DNA from: Latrodectus hesperus
Lineage: Eukaryota; Arthropoda; Arachnida; Araneae; Theridiidae
DNA length: 64,000 bases
Assembly: GCA_037975125.1 (NCBI GenBank)
Contig: CM075860.1
Location: forward strand, 43,311,970 to 43,375,969
Direction: 5' to 3'
In this document: piece by piece, positions 23,801-35,800 of the stretch
Numbering within the stretch: the first letter of the stretch is position 1
Layout of the letters: every line of letters starts with the position of its first letter
Program-made: the position numbers and the translations under genes
Notes under the pieces: generated by a model
The model's database searches: none
What the model was told of the DNA's origin: nothing
What the model saw: the letters and a program-made list of their open reading frames with translations, nothing else

Positions 23801-26800
23801 TTCTTGATCCAAAAACTTTAACCTTGTCAGTATCCATAGGCGTGTTAGCAATAAGAATTCTAGCATTTTCAACAAGTTTAGGTTGGTGAACACCAGGTTT
23901 TTTGTCCAAAAGGAAGCCTGTTAATTTCACAGAGTATTATAAAAACAATACTAAATAAATCACATTAAAATTCTATTCACATGATACAACTAAATTATCT
24001 TATATTTACTGATACTTTGATAAGCATATAGTTTATCATTAAAAATTATTGCTGATGTAAGGAAAATTCTTTCCTTTGATTTGGTTTGTGATATTCTAGA
24101 TTTATTAATGATAGGTAATTGGAGAAGAACCTACAAATAATTGGATTCTACACCATTATAAACATCTCTGCACAATGTAAGAATCAAAGCAATAAACAGC
24201 TGAATCCTTACAAACTTTTTTGACGATTAAAATGACTTAAAAATTTCTCATTTTAACATTAATTTAAATTTGAATTTAGCATTTGCATATCTGCCAACTT
24301 TGCAAGAAAAAAATTAGTAGATTCTACTAAATTGGAGGAAGAAAATCAGGTGACGCTATTAGCGACATTTTTGCTAGAAGCAGAATGTTTGAAACAGTAG
24401 ACAATTTTACTCTTTAGATTATACATTCTGAGAATGATTTATACTAAACATTTTGTGTTAATCTTAATATTTTAATAAAATATTCATCAACCTCATAAAG
24501 GAAATATGAAAAAAAAAAGAATATACTACATGTAAAAAAAATTAACATCAACGTTTATGTCCCAATATTTATTTTATAGGGCAACTTTTACTACACTAGT
24601 TCAATTTATAAATATTAAACTTCATAAAACATATCACTAAATAACTTTAATTCAGTGACAAATACTTCTAAGAATATAAAATCTATTAAATACTTTGTCC
24701 ATAAAAAACATAATACATCTCAAATCTTAATATAACTTATGGCGATTTGTTTTTTCATATGTTGCTGACTAAGCATTTCTTCTCATTTTGACAATATTTA
24801 ACCTATTTTGAGACTGTTTAAGCTGTTCAAACAACTCATTATACTTTTTCCAAGCAAAATTTTAGCTGTTTTAAGTTTTTCACTGAAATTGCCAAAAATC
24901 AGTAGATTTTCATACATTATTGGGAAATCGGGAGAAATGATGAAAAATCAGGAGTTTCCCAATAAAATCAGTAGAGTTGGCAACTATGCATTTGGTCAAT
25001 AAAAATTCAACAATTTTAAATTTTACAATGAACTGTGTACATTAGCTTTAATAATAATAAGACTTAATAATAATAGTAATAATTTTTATCAGATAATTAT
25101 ATTTCCCTAACTAATTTAATACCTATTTCAACAAACTTCATGTTAATGCAATATAAAAGTCAGTACAGCAATTAATGTTAAATTATGAAATAACTGTCAC
25201 TAATAAGCTCATTTTAAGGTAGGATAACTATAGTTTGGAAACCAACCTATAATCATTTTTTACTCAGAGAGCTATTAAATTACTTATAGTTAAAAATGGA
25301 TTCCATGAAACAGCAAACAACCTGGTTTAAGGCAGGAAAGGACTCTAAAAAATATAATCAAAGGCTAGTGCTCTAACCAATTAATTACAAGCTGTGCTTA
25401 GGTAGAAAAAGAGCTGTTTTATATACTACACCACGATTAACTTCTACTTGTTTCCTCAGCTTTAACGGGTATACCAAATAAGCATTTTAAAATCATTAAA
25501 TGCAAAAATAAGAAAAATCATTGTCCATTTAAAATTTAATAAAGTGGGAGTGACTAGAACAGTTATTTAAACATAAATGCTTCTATTTGAAGATCATTAA
25601 AAATACTTAACTGTAAATTTTTAGAAATATAATTAATCATGATTTTAATTTGAATAAGTTTATAATTTATCAGAAATCTATACAATAATTTACAATTGCA
25701 AAGAACAAATTTAGAACTTTGTAGAAACAAACTTGTAAAAAAAAGGGGTGTGAATCAACACCCCTTTTTTTCTTTTTCAACTTTTCTGTCAGAAAGAAAG
25801 CCAAAATTACATATTTTGTGATAGATTAAAATGTATAATGTTGTTCTTTTAATCACTTTCTTATAATAACTTCTTTTTAATAAATAGAATTTTTTAATTA
25901 TAATTATGAAAAAATAAGAGAAATAACATTATGAAATATTGTAATATCTACATGTATGTTTAGGTAATTATTTTACTTTTGAACTAAAGTACTAATTACA
26001 TTATCTAATTAATAAAGTTATAAAAGTAAAAACAAGACAAATAAAATATATTTTCAATATATACTACAGAAAACAAAATTCGTTTTCAAATGCAATAAAA
26101 ATGATCAAAAATAGGTCAATGATGATAAAGTTCAGGAGTCAGTAAAAATTATTAAAAATACAACTATTTCACTAAAAATGAATTATATATCAATAAAAGT
26201 TAACTCCAAAAATAAAGCGAACATTATTACTCAGAAATATTATTAAAAATTGTTTTAGCTAACAATTTATTAAGAAGAACAGATTAATTCACTTTTTCCA
26301 TCAAAAATATATACTTGCATTTAAATCCAATGTAAACAAAAAATAAATCATTCTGATTTATTAACAATAGCGTACAGTTTATCTATTCTAAAATCTGTTT
26401 ACAAAAAATGGATCCCATATAAGATTTCATCTATATAAAACAAAAAATGTTAAAATATTAAATTATGTAATGGAATTGGAGAGCTAAAAACTGCCTTTTA
26501 TTTTAGCAAAAATGCTTTAAAATTAAACTATACAAAAAATGTTTTAAACATAACATTCTTTTTTATCGTCAACATAAAGCTGTGCATATAATAATATATA
26601 TACATACACAGCTTTTTCCAACATCTTACCATCATCCAAGAAGGAATCCGTCAAGCAGCCACCCAACTTCTTAATAAATTGAATTGCTTTTAAGTCAGAA
26701 GATTTATTCAAACGTTTAACAGCAGCCATAGCAATCTTTGCAAAGAAATCTTTATGTCTATTGAGGATTTTTGAGCTTAAGGTTGTTCGAGCAATATTCA

Positions 26801-29800
26801 TGAGATCTCGTTCAAACTGATCAGAATCAGCACTGAAAAAGAAAAAATAATAAGAGCTAAATGTTATAAAAAGGAATACACTACTTATTTTTAATGAATG
26901 CAATTAGTTCTAATTTCATTAATTTTTTAATGCAAATGTATCCTTAAATCATGATGTAGAAATACTAAATCAAATTAGGTATTTGTATCTTAGAGTTTCA
27001 ATGAAAATATATCATTTTTTTAGTTAAAAAAGATTAAAATGTTAAAGCATTAAACGTTTTTCCAAATTTTTATTTAAAAAAATTTTTTTAGCTAGACATT
27101 GATTTAGTTCATACATTTTTAAACAACTGTAAAACATTATTAAAATTTTATGCCTATACTTTTGAATAATATTAATCATAAACCCAAAATAGTTTGCTAA
27201 CCTTCTATCGTAAGTATGTGCTAACATTGCAGCCTTTGCTTCTTTTGCAGCTTTTCTCCATCCAGATATAATAGTTTGAGGGTGAAGTTTAAGCTGTATC
27301 AGTTTATCAGCTTCTTTTAAGAGTTCTGAAGCAAGAACTGCGACTGTTGTTGTACCATCTCCAACTTCTTTATCTTGAACTTTAGAAATTTCTGAAAAAA
27401 TGTTAAATGGACTGTAATAATAAGCACATTTTAAATAAATGTAAGAATATTAATTATATTTAGCAATCAAAAATGAGTCAAAGAATTTACAGAAATCTTA
27501 TAAAGAATTTCCTCTCTGGGCTGATTCATTTTACATAACTTAGCATGAAATTGGACTTGAAATATACAAATGCATGGACTTGAACCATGAAATACAAAAA
27601 CTAAATGACATCCTAAAGGTGCCCAAAAGCACATTAGGTGTCTGAGCTACATGTGCAGATATAACAATATATTTCCCACAAGAAAAGCTGCCGTTTTCAC
27701 TTTTGGAGGGAAAATAGCAAAGACCCTTAACCAGATGGTTGCATGAAGTAGAAAAGGACCGCAGAATAACAATGAAAACAACAAAGATTGTTTGTATTTA
27801 TTTTAATTTAGCCACATTCTTGAAAAATAGCAACCTTTCAAATTTGACAAGATGACATTGCCAATTTTTATTATAACTGCTCACAAAAGATGCTTTTTAA
27901 AGGTAATGAAAATTTTTCATTTTGTTGTGCCAACTAAACCAAAAAGAACCTTCCTTCCTTTGAATAATTTGTTTGCATCACACTTTTATTATAGTTTGTG
28001 TAAAACCTCATATTTAAAATCTTTTAACACAACAGAAAACTTTAGACTTCTATATTATTGCTTTCAAACAAAACACGTTAGGATTAATAAATATTCTAAA
28101 ACTTTTTGAAAGACAGAACAGTGTCCAGAATGGAAAATGCAACACATGATCATTAACAAAGATACAAAAATTATAAATCTGAAAAGATAGAAATTTGAAT
28201 GAATATTAAGAACTTATTTTTTTAATAAAAGATAATCAGAAAAGAATATTTTAATGCTAAAAAAATATCTTTAATTTAATGGATATATAAGAATTGTTAA
28301 TAATGTTACATCCTAAAGATGCATTTTAAAATTTGCCTAATAACAGGTACATTTCCTATAATCATAATTTTCAGTGAATAAATTAACTTTAAAATAACTT
28401 TTATAAAACTGATTGAAAATATTAAACACATGCATATATTTATATTACTGAAGTATTTTTTGATGATCAGAACTTTTCTATCACTTTTCAAATAGAACTA
28501 CTTGTAAGAATTCTATATGGAAGAATAGTAAAACAAGAAACTTCTTTATTCAACAAATTTGTTTCATTTCAAAAATTTTTCTCATAAATGAATTATTTAG
28601 CATAGCTTGCATTATTTTGTAATCACATTTTTTATTTAGTTTAACTTCATCATTCTTAATTAAGCAAGTTGAAACATAACAATTCAGAAATCTGCATCCA
28701 ATCATAAGTATAGCAATCTGCATTAAATAATAGGCATTTAAAAATAAGAAATGGAAGCTTCATAATAGAATTTGTAATAAATTATTTTATTCAAACACAT
28801 TTTCAAATAGCTCAGGATAGCGTATACTTTTTTGTAATCACAACTTTCATTTATTAGTTTTACTTCATCATAGCTTGAACTACACTAAAATGCAACTTAT
28901 TCAATTATATTTATTTATATGGCTCAGGATAGCGTATACTTGTTTGTAATCACAACATTCATATGTCCATTTTATTCATCATAGCCATGGATAAAAGAAA
29001 CAATTATCAAATCAGAATGAATATTTTTTTAAAAACAAATATTTAAAGAAGGAAAACTTAATGGTAAAGAATGTAGCACATTGCTGCAATTAGGAAATTT
29101 ATAATTAAATATTTGATTCAAGACAGTATAAGTTTAAAATATATAAATATAAATGATCAGAAGTTATCTACATTAAAATGGAAAAAAAATTTTAAAAATA
29201 TGCAAACACTTGAATACAAAATGAGTATTTCATACAGAAACTAATAAATCATTTCACCAGTATATATTTTCAAGGAACTTTCCAAATAACTCAAGATAGT
29301 ACATACTTTTTCATGATTAGAAATTTGATTTCTTTTTTAAATCAAAACTTCAAAATAACTGAAGTGAAAATATTAAATATTTTATATGGGTCAAGATAGC
29401 ATATACTTTTTTTAGTAAATCATAACTTTTAATTATCAGCTTTACTTCATCATAGTCTGAACTAAGCTGAAATGAAAATCATTATGAATATTTTAGATTA
29501 TTTACATATCCTTGCAATCACAGTTTTCTCTTATCAGATTTCATTTTACTCTTAAAAAGACAAGAAAATAAAGTATAAAAAACAAATATTTAAAAATATT
29601 TTGTAAAAAGAAAATATTTTTGGAAAAAAAAAAGCTTTTATGAAGACCTTTATAAAAGCTATAATAAATCACTTCATATAGATCAATTGTTAAAAAACAT
29701 CTTTAAATAGCTAAGGATAGTGAGTGTGTATCACAGAAAAATTAATATTATTTGAAATATGAAATAAATTTTACAATAGAATTTGCAACAATCATTTCAT

Positions 29801-32800
29801 TCAATTTAACAGCTAAAATGGAACAGTTCACACAGCTAACAACTAAAATGAAAATAGAACTATTCTTTACATGGCTCAGGATAGCGTATACTTATTTGTA
29901 ATCACAACTTTCATACTTCAGATTTGTTTCATCATAACCATAGATAATAAAATATAAAAATAAAATTTCATAATAGAAATAGTGGAATATTGCTTTATGC
30001 AAGAAATTTTTTAAGCAGCTCCATCATGTGAGCATTGTCATCACTATTTTTAATAATCGGTTTAGTTTCATTTTAAATATATAAAATGTGGAAATATAAT
30101 AAATGAAATGAACCTACTTTAAAGTTAAGTTTGAAATAATAGAATTTGTTATAATTCCTTCTACACAGATACATACTTAATAAATATTTTGAAATAGCTC
30201 AGGATAGCGTATACTTTTTTGTAATCAGATTTTTCATTTGTTAATTTTATTTCATCATAGCTTGAATTAAAATGAAAACAGAACTAGTTATTTTTATATG
30301 GCTCAGGATAGCGTATACCTGTTTGTAATCACAACTATCATATATCAATTTTACTTCATCACAGCCATAGACAACCAAAACAACTATGCTATGAAATTTT
30401 TTTATACAGGATATTTTTAATAATTCAAGATAGTGTGTACATTGACATTACCCCATTTTTATTAATCACATTTATTTCATTTTAATTTTAAATAAGCAAA
30501 ATATGGAAATGTTACTATTCAGAAAAAATCTACACCAAATAAAATTTTAAAAAAATAATAAATGAAATGCACTTATTTTAATGAAAAGCTTGTGATTATA
30601 GAAATCACTACAAAACATTTTACTCAGATATATATATATATACAATAAATATTTTGAAATAGCTCAGGATAGCGTATACTTTTTTGTAATCAGAATTTTC
30701 ATTTATCAATTTTATTTCATCACAGCTTAAACAACTAGAATGAAAATACAATTAAGTAGTTTTATATGGTTCAGGATAGAGTGTTTACTTGTTTGTAATC
30801 AAAACTTTAATGTATCAGTTTTAAATTGCATACAGCGAATAACAAAATAATTTTCAAGTTATAAATAAAATTAATTTAATTATTCAAAATTATGAAATAA
30901 GAGCTTCTTTATATAAATAGCAACATATTGCTTTATTTAGAACATTTTTAATGACTCAAAATATTGAGTCATTAAAAATGTGTATTATCTTCATTAGTCA
31001 GTTTCATTTCATTTTAAATAAATAAGATATGAAAATGTAACAATTCAGAAATTATCAACAAATAATTTTTAAAACAATAGAAAATGAAATGAATAATTTA
31101 ATGTAAAGCTGATAATAGAAATCATTACAAATCATTTTAATGAATTTTTGAAATAGCTCAGGATAGCGTATATTTTTTATAATCAGATTTTTCATTTGTT
31201 AATTTTATTTCATCATAGCATGAATTAAAATGAAAACATTACTAGTTATTTTTATATGGCTCAGGATAGCGTATACTTGTTTGTAATCACAACTATCATA
31301 TATCAATTTTATTTCATCATAGCCATAGACAAACAATTATGCTATGAAATATTTTTTTAAATGAATAAAATATAAAATAAGAGCATAATAAAAATTGCAG
31401 TATATTTTTTTATTCAGGATATTTTTAATTCAAGATAGGGTGTACATTGACATTACTATTTTCATTAATTAGATTTAGTTCATTTTAAATAAGCAAAATA
31501 TGGAAATACTACTATTCAGAAATAACCTACACCAAATAAAATTTTAAAAATAATAAATGAAATGCTCTTATTTTAATCTAAAGCTTGAGATAATAGAAAT
31601 CGCTACAAATCATTTTACTCAGAATTGCACATACATTTTTGTAATCAGAATTTTCATTTATTTTTATTTCATCATAGATTAAACTCAATTAAAATAGAAA
31701 TAGTGTTGAGTACTTTTATATGGCTCTGGATTGAGTATATTTGTTTGTAATCATAACTTTCATTCATCAGTTTTACTAGCCTGTCAACTATACTAAAATG
31801 TAAATCATAAAGAATAATTTAAAAGTTTCAGCATGATATATATAATTTTGTACTCTGCTTTTTACATATCAGATTTATTTCAACTTTAAAAAGCAAATGA
31901 AAGAAGCATGATGAAACAATTATAAAGAGAGCAGATAAAAAAATAATACTTTTAAACTTTGAAAATTAAAACTTTATTCAGATTAATTTCCTTACACTTT
32001 CCTTAATTACTTCTATTTTTTCACTATTCAAAGAAATTGATTTTTCACATAAAGCGTAAAGTACAGAACTATTTCAATCTAATTATTCACATTATACTCA
32101 TAATTCACACCTACTGTTTTCTAATGTAATGTGTTGACAAATATTTCTTTCAAAAAATTAATGTTGACGCTCCTCCTTCTCCTATACACACACATAAATA
32201 CTTAATGAAACTTCATTACAATGAATACTAAAGCACTCAACCAAATTTCAACAAAATCGTTAGTATAACTTCAGCCATATGCTCCACATAATAAAACTAA
32301 TAAATTATTTAATCAATGAGATAACAGTAATTTACTGGTTAACAATCTTTGGAAATAAATTAAACATAGCAGTATAATTTTTTTAATTAAAACTATAAAT
32401 TTATCCTTTAATATTATGTAAATTCATTTCTTAAAATAGTTTTATGAAAAGTGTGTATAAAAATTTAAGTTATTAAAAAAGAGGAGAAAGAGAAAAATAA
32501 CTTATTGAAAATTTTCACAAGAAATTTATAGGGATTTATAAATTTCATTAATTAAAAATATTTGAAAATAAATTAGTTTATGGCCATTTTAAGAAACAAA
32601 AAATACATAAAAAGTAAAAATCATAATAAAAACCAAGTGTTGATGTCAACTTGTTGCAATTTTGGCTAAACTGAGTATTACGGTCTCATGTCAAAAGCAC
32701 AGAAAGGCGCCACAATCTCAGCGAAAAGTCACCAAATCTGTTAAAATTTGGCGATTATTTTTCGTCACCAAATTTTTTTGCCAAAAACGATTAGTCGCCA

Positions 32801-35800
32801 AACATATTGTTGGAATGTCTCGTCACCACATATCCCGAAAATGTTAGCCATTTTTATTTTGGATTTTTTTATCGGATGTAAAGCGCAGTAATCTAAATCT
32901 TGTTTTTTGATATTTATATTTTATTTAACTTCGGATGTAGCGCGAATATAAATATTGTCTTTTATATTCACAATTTTATTTCGGTTTGGATATAGAGCCT
33001 GAATTTCAATCCTATCTATTTGTTTTGTATTTCGTTGTGGATATAGTGCCGGAATTTCAATACTGTCTTTTATATTCGCTTTGTGTTTTGCTGTGGATAT
33101 AGCGCCCGATTTTCAATACTGTCTTTTATATTCCGTTTTGATTTTGCTGTGCATGTAGAGCGCCAGACAAAAAAATGAAGGTAAGAATTTTATTTTATTT
33201 TTGCGGGAATAGAACTCCTAGAATTGTATGTTATGTATTTAAATTTCCAATAATAAGTCGAAATTATAGAATCTATTTTTTAAATTTATTCTAGAATTGT
33301 TTCCTTTTTTATGTAGTGAGATGATTTGTAACATTTTATTTTTAATAACTCAAATTCATTATTTTATTTATTTTTAGCTAGATGTTATTATAATTAATTA
33401 TGTTTGCTTCTCTATTTTCTTTCATTTTAATTCTGAAATACTTTTTAACTAGAATCTTTAATCAATTCTTTTTACTATTACTGTTTTCTTGCATGCGGTT
33501 AGGCTTAGCAATTCGAAATCTGGGGGAAACCCCACTTTATTTGCATGGTTGTTTTCTTATTTGGTGTTAAGGGGGAGGGGAAATTTCAAGTCAGGTGAAA
33601 CTCCCGCCGCTTTTTTCAGGCCAATTCCTCCCTGGTTGGCACCCTTTATGGGTTGCCAATCAATTTCCAAAATGCTTGTCTCATGTGCTTGGTGAAAAAA
33701 TAATTCGCCAAGTTCGCCAAAGTGAGACCGTAATACTCAGTTTTACCGCAATTTTAAATTAAATATCAAAATTAATATCTCTTTTTAAAGAAAAATCAAA
33801 CAGCTAATAAAAATTTGATCGGAATAGCAAAAACATTTGAGGAAAAAATAAAACAGATTTTTTGGTTCATTATAATAAAATTTTCTTAAATGATGCACAT
33901 TAGGTATTTCATTCAGACATTGTGAAACGTAATTATTTATCCTAATGAACATGAAACTTACATCTCATGTACATCAGAGAGATTGATTTGATTATATATA
34001 TTAACAGCAAAAGAAAGAATTATATTAAATTGCAATAAAAATATTAAGTTACTGCAAACAAGTTTGGTTCTGCAAACAACAAGTACTTTATAACTTAAAA
34101 CATTAAAGTCGTATTGAGGATTTCATACCAACAAGAATTTTTGCAGCAGGGTTATCAACACCAATTGATCTAAGAATTGTTGCTCCATCATTTGTTAATT
34201 CAATCGTACTAGCAGTCCTTCGTGAATCTGACACCAGAATTTTATCCTATAAAAAGTGACAATTATTCATATACTATAATAAAATATAACAAGGTGAAAA
34301 AATTAACATTTATTGCATATATCAATAAAAATGATTGCAATAACAAAACAAATGCTTAACAACTGAAAACATTTTAAATGCATAGCTAGGGGGGGGGGAG
34401 GAATCAAATTTGTTTTTGCTTTGATTTACAACTTAGTTTAGTTGTTAAAAATATTTAACACCTTTTGATTTATCAGTTTCATAGAGCTTAACCTAAATTA
34501 ATGTAATTAAAAAATTATAAATTGGGAATGGTTGGGATGAACCTTGATTAATTAAACTATCAAAAATAAGTTTTAAATACTAATTATCTTTGAATATAAC
34601 AAATAATACACAATGTTCTTCACAATATTAAAAAAATATGACCAATAAATACTAATATCATTAAAAACTAATATATTTTCCTAACTTACAGACTGTAATA
34701 ACTTAAAATGTATAAAAATTAGAATAATTCTGAACTTGAGAGCTCTTTGATAGAAAATTAATCTCAGGCATTAACAAATCAAGAAAATTTTCATGAAAAA
34801 TATCAGAAACATGCTAGATAAAAATTTTGTCTTTTGAGAGAAATAAGAAAATGAAATGTTTAACAAATCTTTTTTTACAAATATTATACCATGTTAAAAA
34901 TAATATAATTAAAGATACTTTATAAAAGATGTCAATATTTTAATATGGATAGTAAATTAAATAGGAATAATAATTAATTCCCACACCTATATGGCAAAAA
35001 TATTTTGTTTTCTTATAAACACTTATTATATAAACAATACATAATTTAATAAATATCTAGATAAAAGAAGTATAAAAAACTATCTCTGAAAGCATCAGAA
35101 TGCACAGCTATTAAAATCTGTAATCAATTAAAATATGTGATATAACCTACATATTGCTTCATTTATCAAGTAGACATATAAAAGCAAATCCAGTAAACTA
35201 CTTATTTTGTTAATTAATATTAAGTCTTTCATTAATAGAAACTACCTCATGATCTATAACTATTATACTAATGCACAAGTTTTTGAAATAATTGCTTTAT
35301 GTGGATAAATCAGTGAATAAAATGTTTTATAAAATCCATTTAATTAAAATTATAAGTAAAATATCAAATTTATTTCATTCTGCACTTTAAATAATATTTT
35401 AATGTTTTATTAACTTTACAAACTGATAACAAGTTTTTTATTTTCTTTTGATAATATCGTATTAAAAATTTTACATTTATTTTCTGCCTTCAAGAAAGTT
35501 GCAATTCCATTTTTTTTATTTTGAGAATCAACAAACTGCAATCAATGTCTTCCTCCTTAAAACAAGTACTTATTATGAAAATATATTCACATAAAAAAGC
35601 CTTAAGAATCAATAATTATATAAAGTGACAGAGCATCTTTAATTTCATGTGTGTGATATGTATTTTATAACTTCAATTATTTATTCCTTATATAGTATAA
35701 TTTTATATATTCCTCAAATGCATAAATATATCCAATATAACATCTATTTTATATAAGATTTTTAAAAACTGAATTTAAAGTAAATTTCATAATTTTAAGA

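Noticed and set aside
25738..25771. Rho-independent terminator
   Set aside because: The hairpin plus T-run shape fits, but the DNA is eukaryotic intron sequence.
28570..31900. CRISPR-like array of regularly spaced repeats
   Set aside because: Repeat unit about 467 bp, diverged copies, intronic eukaryotic context; no short identical repeats with unique spacers.
33489..33695. 68-codon plus-strand frame
   Set aside because: It lies inside the non-autonomous transposon at 32664-33747 and resembles no transposase.
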